From the NCBI RefSeq assembly GCF_017316185.1, contig NZ_JAFLVX010000009.1, positions 62,001 through 126,000 on the forward strand: a stretch of 64,000 nucleotides of DNA, in the 5' to 3' direction. Of the stretch, positions 34,985-41,935 are shown in pieces. This DNA is from Candidatus Vagococcus giribetii. GTDB lineage: Bacteria > Bacillota > Bacilli > Lactobacillales > Vagococcaceae. The notes below the pieces were generated by a model, which worked only from the letters and a program-made list of their open reading frames with translations, had not been told where the DNA came from and did not search any database. Every line of letters starts with the position of its first letter. Position 1 is the first letter of the stretch. Both the position numbers and the translations under genes were made by a program.

Positions 34985-35743
34985 TTGAACACGAATAAAA
35001 ATAGTTTATCCATCCTACCCTTTTTAATTTTTACTACTTTGACTCAGACACTGATTTCCTTGTTACCTGGTATGCTATTTTTAAGAAATAGCAGTCGTGG
35101 ACCAGCCATTTTAACTTACATGGTATTGTATCTACTCATTAGTGATTTCTTCCATCTTATTGGAAAATCCACTTACAAAAAAGGCTCCTTCATTTCTTTA
35201 CCTGTGTACGGGGTCAAATTAATTATCTCAACCATTTTAATTTTTCTAATTGCTCAGCAAACAGCTTATCAATTTGCTGTTATCTTAGTAGCTTACGAGT
35301 TATTCCAACTATTGATTTTCTCAAAACAATTTTTCTATATTGATTCGATTTTGTATTCCTTACTAAATGCATTCTTTAAAGGCATTGTTTTTAATCAATT
35401 GCTGACAATCAACTATCCTTTTGATTATCAATTTAGTTTAATCAAGCCTTTCATCTTTTCTTTTGTCTTGATTTTATTTATCACTATTTTGACACAAGGT
35501 ATGTACTCCTTTTTAAAAAGACATGGTTGGTTCTTATTTCTAGCAGCTAGTTGCCTAGTCTTTCTGTATTACTTATTAATTTCACAATTTTTAGCCCATG
35601 AAACTGCTCTATGGAAGTTACTCATCTTTGTGCTTTGTAATCTAGGTGCTATTTATTCCTTCGTGAAATCAAAAAGTCCACGAACAAAAGAAGTGGTTCT
35701 CAACTTATTTGCACTCGTTAGTTTATTCATTTACTATTTTTAA
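34985..35743 (+). CDS. Polytopic membrane protein of unknown function
   Basis: I do not recognise this family. The 252-residue protein is almost entirely hydrophobic, with about seven to eight predicted helices. Short charged loops such as RNSSRGP (about residue 33) and KSKSPRTKE (about 226) are likely cytosolic. No catalytic motif, substrate-binding signature or ATPase was seen. It starts with TTG, supported by GAGG nine bases upstream. A tiny membrane protein gene follows 12 bases after its stop codon under a strong ribosome binding site, so the two may form a complex. The function is undetermined. Confidence 0.75.
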   Translation: MNTNKNSLSILPFLIFTTLTQTLISLLPGMLFLRNSSRGPAILTYMVLYLLISDFFHLIGKSTYKKGSFISLPVYGVKLIISTILIFLIAQQTAYQFAVILVAYELFQLLIFSKQFFYIDSILYSLLNAFFKGIVFNQLLTINYPFDYQFSLIKPFIFSFVLILFITILTQGMYSFLKRHGWFLFLAASCLVFLYYLLISQFLAHETALWKLLIFVLCNLGAIYSFVKSKSPRTKEVVLNLFALVSLFIYYF

Positions 35744-35755
35744 GGAGGATATCTG

Positions 35756-35869
35756 ATGAACCAGCTAAATGATAACAACAACCGTGATCCTAAAAAAGAG
35801 GCTATCTATCGAACTGTTTCCTTAGGATTAGGTATTCTAATCGCCTTATTTATTATGAAATACTTATAG
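35756..35869 (+). CDS. 37-residue single-pass membrane protein
   Basis: A small gene with a strong AAGGAGG seven bases before its ATG and a terminator just downstream. The protein has a hydrophilic N-terminus (MNQLNDNNNRDPKKEA) and one hydrophobic helix (about residues 20-36), ending KYL. The charge pattern predicts an N-in orientation. It lies 12 bases after the membrane protein gene and is probably co-transcribed with it. It could be a small regulatory subunit of its neighbour; toxin-like function is possible but unsupported. Confidence 0.75.
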   Translation: MNQLNDNNNRDPKKEAIYRTVSLGLGILIALFIMKYL

Positions 35870-35880
35870 AAAAATCAGTG

Positions 35881-35915
35881 AATCAACACAAATTCGTTAT
35901 TTTTTGTGTTGATTT
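35881..35915 (+). terminator. Terminator of the membrane protein pair
   Basis: The 12-bp arms AATCAACACAAA and TTTGTGTTGATT are followed by TTTCTTT. The T-run merges into the -35 of the MerR promoter. Confidence 0.85.
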
Positions 35916-35918
35916 TTC

Positions 35919-35949
35919 TTTACCTTCACACTGTGTCAACCTTTATAAT
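35919..35949 (+). promoter_or_regulatory. MerR-type promoter with operator in a 19-bp spacer
   Basis: TTTACC (35919-35924) and TATAAT (35944-35949) are 19 bp apart, longer than the standard 17 and typical of MerR-activated promoters. Inside the spacer lies TTCACACTGTGTCAA, a near-perfect inverted repeat. The arrangement predicts autoregulation by the MerR protein encoded 20 bases downstream. Confidence 0.7.
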
Positions 35950-35968
35950 AGGAAAAAGGAGGGGTTCT

Positions 35969-36781
35969 ATGAAAATCAGCCACTTCTCTAAATTGGCTAA
36001 CACAAGTGTTAGGATGCTCCGTTATTATGAGCAAATTGGCCTTTTAGACGTTGAGCGTTCTAGCCAAAATAACAACTACCGCAATTATTCTGCGAAGGAA
36101 TTAAAAAAAGTTGCTCAAATCAGAACACTACAAGAACTTGGTTTTTCTCTTAGTGCGATTAAAGATATTTTGTCTAAAGAAAATCCTAAAGAATTAGAGT
36201 GTTACTTTAAATTACAAAAAGCAACGTTAGAAGAACAGATTAAACAATTAGATTATCAATACGAACTTCTCACCACTGTGTCAGATGTTTTTGTTGAAGA
36301 TAATCGCTTTTTAAACTACCACGTCGTATTAAAAACACTACCTAAAAGGCACGTCATGAGTTTGCGTCGTGTCATTTCCGACTATCAACAAGAAAGTCTT
36401 CTTTGGAGTGACTTCTATAAAGAGCGCTCTAAACAACAAGTCATTTTGACTTCTCCTCCATTAAAACAAGTAATCTATCATGACGATGCTTTTAAAGAAC
36501 AACAAATTGACATAGAACTTCAGTGCCAAGTCACTGGAACTTACCAAGATACTGACAATATTATCTTTAAAACAGTACCTGAAACCCTTGTGGCCTCAAC
36601 TACATTCCAAGGTGACTACGAGCAAATGCCTCTAGTCTTAGAAGCTTTAGGCATTTGGGTGGAAGTCAATCAATTAAGAATGATTGGGCCAATGATTAAT
36701 ATCTATCACCTCTCAAAAGCACAAGAACCACATCCTGATAACTGGATTACAGAATCGTGTTTAGTCGTTGCACGTAAATAG
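35969..36781 (+). CDS. MerR family regulator with C-terminal effector-binding domain
   Basis: A 270-residue transcription factor. The N-terminal MerR winged helix (residues 1-70; MKISHFSKLANTSVRMLRYY and GLLDVERS) is followed by a dimerisation coiled coil (about 75-115). A GyrI-like effector-binding domain follows (about 120-270), as in BmrR-type regulators that sense drugs or metabolites. The frame stays open further upstream, but ATG 35969 has AAAAGGAGGGG and family-like spacing from the N-terminus. It sits directly downstream of its own 19-bp-spacer promoter. No target gene other than itself is adjacent on the same strand; the MFS exporter at 32069 is a nearby candidate. Confidence 0.93.
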   Translation: MKISHFSKLANTSVRMLRYYEQIGLLDVERSSQNNNYRNYSAKELKKVAQIRTLQELGFSLSAIKDILSKENPKELECYFKLQKATLEEQIKQLDYQYELLTTVSDVFVEDNRFLNYHVVLKTLPKRHVMSLRRVISDYQQESLLWSDFYKERSKQQVILTSPPLKQVIYHDDAFKEQQIDIELQCQVTGTYQDTDNIIFKTVPETLVASTTFQGDYEQMPLVLEALGIWVEVNQLRMIGPMINIYHLSKAQEPHPDNWITESCLVVARK

Positions 36782-37061
36782 CACGTAGCAATCAGTTTAC
36801 AGCAACAAGCTCATTAATGAGCAAACTCTTCTGGCTCGGTGGAATCAGAACTAGTTTGTTTAAAAATCTAGTTTTGTTGCAAAGTTTAAAAGTAAAAGTG
36901 TTTTTTCTGCTGTCCTCTTTTTAAATAGGTCTTCCCATCAACCCCTTGAGTTCATCACATACTGAAAAAACCAAAGAGATTTCTGTCTCTCTGGCTAACT
37001 TTATATAGAGTATGTACTGCTTAGCTCCCTTTAGGAGTTTCAAATAGAACTTATTTGAAAA
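36782..37061. other. Convergent intergenic region between the MerR and GntR genes
   Basis: A 280-bp non-coding stretch. It holds a perfect 14-bp palindrome GCTCATTAATGAGC (36809-36822), an AACTAG/CTAGTT hairpin with a T-rich 3' side (36849-36873, possibly the merR terminator), and the gntR terminator. No ribosome binding site with a plausible small gene was found. Confidence 0.5.
36971..36994 (-). terminator. Terminator of the GntR gene
   Basis: On the minus strand CCAGAGAGA and TCTCTTTGG form a stem (one wobble pair), followed by TTTTTT. It lies about 70 bases beyond the gntR stop codon. Confidence 0.75.
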
Positions 37062-37706
37062 CTACCATGTATCGTACTTGGCTCCCTCGATTCTCCAATG
37101 TATTTTTTCAATAAATTCTCTCAATGTAATAAAATCACCTGCTATGAAATAATCAAGAATTTTTTGATGTTCAGAATTTGTTTTGTATAAAATTTCCTGT
37201 ATTTGACTAGAATTGATATTGTAATTTTCATCAATAAAAAATCGATTATACTTTTCTAAGTTTTCAAAAATAAGATCATTTTGACACTTAGATTGATATA
37301 CATTGTGAAATTCACGTTGCAGTTCATTGTATTTTGTATACAATTCGTTTTTTATGGCAGAGTTCATCGTTTCTATAAGAAATTGCATATGCTTGAAATC
37401 ACTTTCAGTTAGGTGAGGACCTGCAAGAAAGGCGGATTTACCATCTAAGGTTCCAATCAATTCGTATATATCTTCTCTATTTTTTTCAGTTATCTCTTTT
37501 ATTTTAAAACCTTTTCTAGGAGTATGTTCAAGAATGCCATCTGCTGCCAGCTGGAATAAGGCTTCTCTTACGGGAGTTCTGCTAATGTTTAGCTTTTCCG
37601 CGAAGTATTGTTCTGATAGTTTATCTTTTTTCTGTAACTCGCCATTACGTAACTGCTCAGTTAAAAAAAGATAGACTTTTTCTTTTTGACTAGAACTATT
37701 TATCAT
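37062..37706 (-). CDS. GntR family regulator, FadR/FCD subfamily
   Basis: A 214-residue repressor-type protein. The N-terminal GntR winged helix (about residues 8-75) includes SEQYFAEKLNISRTPVREAL and a basic wing HTPRKGFKIKE. The C-terminal helical FCD ligand domain (about 80-210) has a spaced set of His residues (EFHNVY, SEHQKI, IHWRIE) that commonly bind a metal and a carboxylate ligand. AAAGG supports the ATG. The gene is divergent from the DDAH cassette. The shared 138-bp region has promoters for both sides and a perfect operator-like palindrome on the cassette promoter, so it is very likely that cassette's local regulator. The inducer is unknown but probably an amino acid derivative. 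Confidence 0.92.
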   Translation of the reverse strand: MINSSSQKEKVYLFLTEQLRNGELQKKDKLSEQYFAEKLNISRTPVREALFQLAADGILEHTPRKGFKIKEITEKNREDIYELIGTLDGKSAFLAGPHLTESDFKHMQFLIETMNSAIKNELYTKYNELQREFHNVYQSKCQNDLIFENLEKYNRFFIDENYNINSSQIQEILYKTNSEHQKILDYFIAGDFITLREFIEKIHWRIEGAKYDTW

Positions 37707-37750
37707 ATAAAATCTTACCTTTCGTTTATTATCACTATCGCTTATTTATC

Positions 37751-37779
37751 ATTATAAATCTTTTTCAAAAAAAACACAA
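37751..37779 (-). promoter_or_regulatory. gntR promoter
   Basis: On the minus strand TTGTGT (37774-37779) and TATAAT (37751-37756) are separated by 17 bp. It lies upstream of the GntR start and back to back with the cassette promoter. Confidence 0.65.
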
Positions 37780-37785
37780 AGAAGT

Positions 37786-37823
37786 TTGACATAACATTTT
37801 TAACATTGTATACTGTATACAAT
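37786..37823 (+). promoter_or_regulatory. DDAH cassette promoter with overlapping GntR operator
   Basis: TTGACA (37786-37791), a 17-bp spacer and TATACT (37809-37814) form a near-consensus sigma-A promoter. ATTGTATAC-T-GTATACAAT (37805-37823) is a perfect 19-bp palindrome covering the -10 and start region. Its TATAC half-sites suit a FadR-type GntR dimer, so occupancy should block RNA polymerase. The divergent gntR gene is the obvious source of the repressor. Confidence 0.85.
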
Positions 37824-37844
37824 TAATAAGAAAGGATGATTCAA

Positions 37845-38612
37845 ATGTTTAAAAATGTCATTGTTCGTGTCCCATCAAAAACTATCTCAGAAGGCTTAAC
37901 CAGTGCAGATGAAGGAAAACCAATCTACGAAAAAGCATTAGTTCAACACGAAAATTATGTAAGCGCTTTAACTAAAACAGGTGTAAATGTTACTGTTCTT
38001 GGGCCTGAAGATGATTTCCCAGATTCTTGCTTTGTTGAAGACGTTGCCTTATGTACTAGTAAGTGTGCCATTATTACACGACCAGGAGCTCTTAGTCGAC
38101 GTAAAGAAGCTGCTTTACCTGATATGCTAGAGGCTTTACAGAAATTCTATGACACTATTGAATACATTGAAGATCCTGGAACAATCGAAGCTGGTGACAT
38201 TATGATGGTTGGCGATCACTTCTATATTGGTCTTTCTGCTCGTACGAATGAAGAAGGCGCCAAACAAATGATTGCCATCTTAGAAAAACATGGCTTATCC
38301 GGTCAAATGGTTGAAATGAAAGAAATGCTTCACTTAAAAACAGGGTTGGCTTATTTAGAAAACAACAATTTATTAGTTGCTGGTGAATTCAAAACAGCTC
38401 CTGAATTCAAAGACTTTAACAAGATTGAAGTGGAAATATCAGAAGCTTATGGTGCTAACTGTATCTGGATGAATGGATATGTAATCGTTCCTGAAGGCTA
38501 TCCTAATGTGCAACAAAAAATTGAAGCACTCGGTTATAAAGTACTCGTTGTTGATACTTCTGAGTATCGTAAAATTGATGGTGGTTTAAGCTGCTTGTCC
38601 CTACGTTTCTAA
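37845..38612 (+). CDS. Dimethylarginine dimethylaminohydrolase (DDAH) family enzyme
   Basis: A 255-residue guanidine-modifying enzyme that would hydrolyse N-methylated arginines to citrulline and a methylamine. The residues known from Pseudomonas aeruginosa DDAH are all present with almost the same numbering: Asp60 and Asp66 (in DDFPDSCFVED), Arg85, Glu115, Arg133, His163 (in MLHLKTGLAY) and the nucleophile Cys250 near the C-terminus (GGLSCLSL). Length also matches the bacterial enzyme (about 254). The ATG at 37845 was chosen because AAAGGATG serves as its ribosome binding site; an ATG nine bases upstream lies inside that site. It is the first gene of a GntR-controlled cassette with a PLP racemase and an APC permease. 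Another guanidine substrate (arginine or agmatine) cannot be excluded. Confidence 0.92.
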   Translation: MFKNVIVRVPSKTISEGLTSADEGKPIYEKALVQHENYVSALTKTGVNVTVLGPEDDFPDSCFVEDVALCTSKCAIITRPGALSRRKEAALPDMLEALQKFYDTIEYIEDPGTIEAGDIMMVGDHFYIGLSARTNEEGAKQMIAILEKHGLSGQMVEMKEMLHLKTGLAYLENNNLLVAGEFKTAPEFKDFNKIEVEISEAYGANCIWMNGYVIVPEGYPNVQQKIEALGYKVLVVDTSEYRKIDGGLSCLSLRF

Positions 38613-38632
38613 AGACTTTACTGATAAAAAAG

Positions 38633-38672
38633 ACGTCATTTATTTTTAATTAGGAAATAAATGACGTTTTTT
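38633..38672 (+). terminator. Intra-cassette terminator between the DDAH and racemase genes
   Basis: A perfect 12-bp stem (ACGTCATTTATT / AATAAATGACGT) with an 11-base loop, followed by TTTTTT, lies between the first two cassette genes. It would reduce expression of the downstream racemase and permease relative to DDAH unless read through. Confidence 0.8.
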
Positions 38673-38687
38673 AGAAAGGAGAATACC

Positions 38688-39788
38688 ATGAGTAGTACAT
38701 ACCCACGTATTGTCGTTGACTTAAGTAAAATCAAACATAACGTTGAAACATTAATCCATAAAGCAAGTGAAAAGCAAGTCGATATAACTGGTGTCATCAA
38801 AGGCGCAAATGGCTTGCCTGAAATTATTGACACCTTTATTGAAGGTGGTATCAAAACCATTGGCTCTTCTCGATTAGAGCAACTTGAATTGACTAAACAA
38901 CTGCATCCTGAAAGCCAAACCATGATGCTTCGAATCCCTATGTTATCTGAATTAGACCGTATGGTGAAGTGCTCTGATATTAGTTTAAACTCTGAGTGGG
39001 TCACACTTAATGAGCTCAACCATGTCTGTCAAAAACAAGGCATCACTCATAGTGTCATTTTAATGATGGACCTTGGCGATTTAAGAGAAGGGTTCTTCGA
39101 TGAGGAAGAACTATTTAGTGCCGCACATTTAGTTGAAAAAGAATTAGCTCATTTGCATCTAAAAGGTATTGGTACAAACCTTGGTTGCTACGGCTCGATT
39201 CAACCTGATGAAGTCAACCTAGGTAGATTAGTTCAATTAGCTGAGCATATCGAACATGATATTGGCAGAACTTTAGAAATCATCTCTGGTGGTGCTTCGA
39301 CTACTGTGCCACTGATTTTAAACGATACCTTGCCTGAACGAATTAATCATTTACGCGTAGGAGATAATATTTTCTTACGTGACATGGAAGCTTTCTTTGA
39401 CTACACTTTCCCTGAAATGTATGGAGATGCTTTTACCATTGAAGCCGAAATTCTCGAAATCAAAGAAAAACCAAGTTATCCAATTGGCCACATTTCAGTT
39501 GATGCCTTTGGAAATGCTGCTGAATACACCAATATTGGAAACCGAATGCGAGCCTTAATCGGAATTGGTCGCCAAGATTTAGGTGATATGACTAAACTAA
39601 TTCCCTATGATAAAAAAATTCAAGCAATCGGCGGCAGTAGCGATCACACCATAGTTGACGTCACTGATAGCGACAAGACGTATCAAGTGGGGGATATTTT
39701 ATCCTTTAATATTGAGTACGAACTGTTACTCTATGCAACAAATTCCCAGTATGTTGGTAAAAAATTTATTAAAAGCGAGTTGAGTTAA
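38688..39788 (+). CDS. PLP-dependent alanine/ornithine racemase-family enzyme
   Basis: A 366-residue fold-type III PLP enzyme. The N-terminal TIM barrel carries the cofactor lysine at TGVIKGANG (Lys38), and the barrel strand GIGTNLGCYG (about 160-170) and SGGASTTVP (about 200) match the phosphate-binding region of the alanine/ornithine racemase group (Orr, YhfX). A C-terminal beta domain completes the fold. The likely reaction is racemisation of ornithine or a related basic amino acid; alanine racemase activity is less likely. The ATG at 38688 has AGAAAGGAG at proper distance, so nine upstream in-frame codons were excluded. The next gene starts two bases after its stop. Confidence 0.85.
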   Translation: MSSTYPRIVVDLSKIKHNVETLIHKASEKQVDITGVIKGANGLPEIIDTFIEGGIKTIGSSRLEQLELTKQLHPESQTMMLRIPMLSELDRMVKCSDISLNSEWVTLNELNHVCQKQGITHSVILMMDLGDLREGFFDEEELFSAAHLVEKELAHLHLKGIGTNLGCYGSIQPDEVNLGRLVQLAEHIEHDIGRTLEIISGGASTTVPLILNDTLPERINHLRVGDNIFLRDMEAFFDYTFPEMYGDAFTIEAEILEIKEKPSYPIGHISVDAFGNAAEYTNIGNRMRALIGIGRQDLGDMTKLIPYDKKIQAIGGSSDHTIVDVTDSDKTYQVGDILSFNIEYELLLYATNSQYVGKKFIKSELS

Positions 39789-39790
39789 CC

Positions 39791-41215
39791 ATGAAAAAAG
39801 ATAATTCTGTTGGCTTAACGGGGTTGATCGCCCTCACTGTTAGTTCTGTTGTTGGTGGCGGTATATTTAACCTCATGTCTGACATGGCAAAAGTTGCCTC
39901 TGTCGGTCCCGTAACAATTGCCTTAATTATTTCAGGGATTGGTATGGGAATTTTTGTGATGTGTCTGCAAAACTTAAACGAAAAACTGCCTCACTTAGAT
40001 GCAGGGATTTACAGTTATGCAGAAGAAGGATTTGGTAGTTTTGTTGGCTTTTTATGTGCCCTTGGTTATTGGTTATCTATCTTCTTAGGAAATGTTGCCC
40101 TTGGCTCTCTAGCATTTAGTGCACTTAGTTATTTCTTCCCGGTTTTTGAGAATGGTCAAAACATCTACTCTGTTATCGGCGCTTCTGTCTTACTTTGGGC
40201 CATGCACTTTTTAATTCTAAGAGGGTCTAATTTTGCTTCTAAAATTAATGGCTTCATTACGATTGCGAAGCTCATTCCTCTTGGTATTTTTATTATTTGT
40301 TTAATGGTTGGCTTCAAATATGATCTTTTTACTCAAGACGTTTGGGGTACCATCACAGGTAATTTCAATTGGAGTGAAGTCATGATTCAAGTTAAGAAAT
40401 CCATGACTTATGCCGTTTGGGTTTTCGTTGGGGTTGAAGGAGCCATTGTTTATTCTGCTAGGGCTAAAAATAAAAAAATAGTTGGTAAAGCGACAATTCT
40501 TAGTTTCACCATTATCACTTCGATTTATCTACTATCAACAGTGTTGTCATTTGCCGTACTTTCTCAATCTGAATTAGCTGTTTTATCTAAGCCAGCTATG
40601 GCTCAAGTCCTTGAAAGTGTCGTTGGTAGATGGGGGGCTATTTTAATCAACGGAGGTGTGGTTATTTCTGCCACGGGTGCTTGGTTTGCTTGTACCATGT
40701 TTGCTGGAGAAATTCTCTTCCAGGGTGCTAAAGACCATATCTTCCCTAAGTTTTTAAGCAAAGAAAACAAAAATGGAGCACCTGTGTCAGGTCTGCTTAT
40801 TAGTAATATCTTAGTTCAATTTTTCTTCCTGTCATTACTGATTAATAGCAGTGCTTACAATTTTATGGCTTTGCTAGCCTCTAGTACCATGCTGATCCCT
40901 TACTTTTTCGTTTCCTTAAGTCAACTACGGCTTTCCTGGAAATGGGAAAATAAGAAAATAACTCGAAATGTAATTTTAGGAGCCATCAGTTCGATTTATA
41001 TGGGGTATTGCCTGTATGCTTCTGGATTTGAGTACCTCTTTGTCACAAGTCTACTATTTGCACCTGGTCTCCTATTATTTATCAAAGCTAGAAAAGAAGG
41101 AGATAAGTTACTCTTTACTAAAGTAGAAAAAGTATTCGCCATTTTATTAACTGTCTCTGCTTTAGCTGCAGTGGTATTAATCATTTTAGGAAACATCGAT
41201 ATTTCTTCCATGTAG
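39791..41215 (+). CDS. APC-family amino acid permease, ArcD/YjeM-like
   Basis: A 474-residue integral membrane transporter with about 12 to 13 helices. The first helix has the APC signature LTVSSVVGGGIFNL (about residues 15-28), the unwound GGGIF substrate-binding segment. The TM6 region WVFVGVEGAIVYSARAKN (about 208-225) matches arginine/ornithine antiporters and similar basic amino acid exchangers. It begins two bases after the racemase gene stop, so the two are translationally coupled. Import of a methylated or free basic amino acid in exchange for citrulline or ornithine is plausible but inferred from context. Confidence 0.88.
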   Translation: MKKDNSVGLTGLIALTVSSVVGGGIFNLMSDMAKVASVGPVTIALIISGIGMGIFVMCLQNLNEKLPHLDAGIYSYAEEGFGSFVGFLCALGYWLSIFLGNVALGSLAFSALSYFFPVFENGQNIYSVIGASVLLWAMHFLILRGSNFASKINGFITIAKLIPLGIFIICLMVGFKYDLFTQDVWGTITGNFNWSEVMIQVKKSMTYAVWVFVGVEGAIVYSARAKNKKIVGKATILSFTIITSIYLLSTVLSFAVLSQSELAVLSKPAMAQVLESVVGRWGAILINGGVVISATGAWFACTMFAGEILFQGAKDHIFPKFLSKENKNGAPVSGLLISNILVQFFFLSLLINSSAYNFMALLASSTMLIPYFFVSLSQLRLSWKWENKKITRNVILGAISSIYMGYCLYASGFEYLFVTSLLFAPGLLLFIKARKEGDKLLFTKVEKVFAILLTVSALAAVVLIILGNIDISSM

Positions 41216-41240
41216 TAACTACACGGCTGAAGAAAGATGG

Positions 41241-41278
41241 TCAACACAGACAACTCCTCTCGTTTGTGTTGATTTTTT
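41241..41278 (+). terminator. Terminator of the DDAH cassette
   Basis: The stem TCAACACA / TGTGTTGA has flanking partial pairing and is followed by TTTTTT. It closes the three-gene unit. Confidence 0.8.
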
Positions 41279-41299
41279 ACGCCCAAGCTTATCTTCCTG

Positions 41300-41305
41300 T
41301 ATAAT
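41300..41305 (+). promoter_or_regulatory. Candidate -10 of the ClbS/DfsB-like gene
   Basis: TATAAT sits 43 bases upstream of the ATG, after the preceding terminator. Only a weak -35 (TTACGC) lies 17 bp upstream. Confidence 0.45.
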
Positions 41306-41347
41306 AAGAAAAAGAGGTTTTTTAAACAATTAAGAGGAGGAAGACAC

Positions 41348-41866
41348 ATGGTACGTCCCACAACAAAAGAGGAATTACTCACTCAAGGACAACTTAATTA
41401 TGAAAAGTTACTAACACTAATCGATAGTTTATCCCCTGAAGAACAAGTAGGTACCTTCCCCTTTGACTCACGTGATCGACAAATTAGAGATTCTCTTTGT
41501 CATCTCTATGAATGGCATCAACTTTTTATTAAGTGGGTGAAGGCTAACACTTCTGGTGAAGCAACTCCTTTCTTACCTGAACCTTACAATTGGAAAACCT
41601 ATCCAAACATGAATATCGGTTTTTTCAATGCTCATCAAACAACAGATTTAGCCTCAGCAAAAGACTTACTTCAAAAAAGTCACGAGGAAACATTAGCTAT
41701 CATCAGAGATTTTTCAGATGAAGAGCTCTTCACTAAAAAATACTACAATTGGACTGGCTCAACTAGCTTAGGAAGCTACGCTGTTTCTGCCACTTCTTCA
41801 CATTATGATTGGGCACTTAAACTCATTCGTAAATATAAAAAAAGTTTACCTAAAACGACTACTTAG
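41348..41866 (+). CDS. ClbS/DfsB family four-helix-bundle protein (DUF1706)
   Basis: A 172-residue cytosolic protein of the DinB-like four-helix bundle type. The N-terminal MVRPTTKEELLTQGQLNYEKL and the conserved RQIRDSLCHLYEWHQLFIKW (about residues 48-67) mark the DUF1706/ClbS group. ClbS is a colibactin self-resistance hydrolase, and DfsB is linked to iron-sulphur or peroxide functions, but most members have no assigned role. GAGGAGG precedes the ATG. It is monocistronic; its stop codon lies in the loop of the terminator. Confidence 0.88.
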   Translation: MVRPTTKEELLTQGQLNYEKLLTLIDSLSPEEQVGTFPFDSRDRQIRDSLCHLYEWHQLFIKWVKANTSGEATPFLPEPYNWKTYPNMNIGFFNAHQTTDLASAKDLLQKSHEETLAIIRDFSDEELFTKKYYNWTGSTSLGSYAVSATSSHYDWALKLIRKYKKSLPKTTT

Positions 41867-41880
41867 CTAGTCGTTTTTTG
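41852..41880 (+). terminator. Terminator of the ClbS/DfsB-like gene
   Basis: The arms AAAACGACT and AGTCGTTTT are followed by TT. The gene's stop codon is inside the loop. Confidence 0.8.
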
Positions 41881-41887
41881 ACAAAAA

Positions 41888-41916
41888 AACAGCAGACTTA
41901 TTGTTAGTCTGCTGTT
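41888..41916 (-). terminator. Terminator of the 40-Cna_B protein gene
   Basis: The perfect 11-bp arms AACAGCAGACT and AGTCTGCTGTT over a 7-base loop are followed on the minus strand by TTTTTGTC. Confidence 0.9.
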
Positions 41917-41935
41917 TCTTTTTATTCTTATCACG

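Noticed and set aside
38636-39019. 127-codon minus-strand open frame over the racemase gene
   Set aside because: No ribosome binding site; fully antisense to a gene with clear PLP-enzyme motifs.
40996-41382. 128-codon minus-strand open frame over the permease end and terminator
   Set aside because: It crosses a terminator and two real genes and has no domain features.
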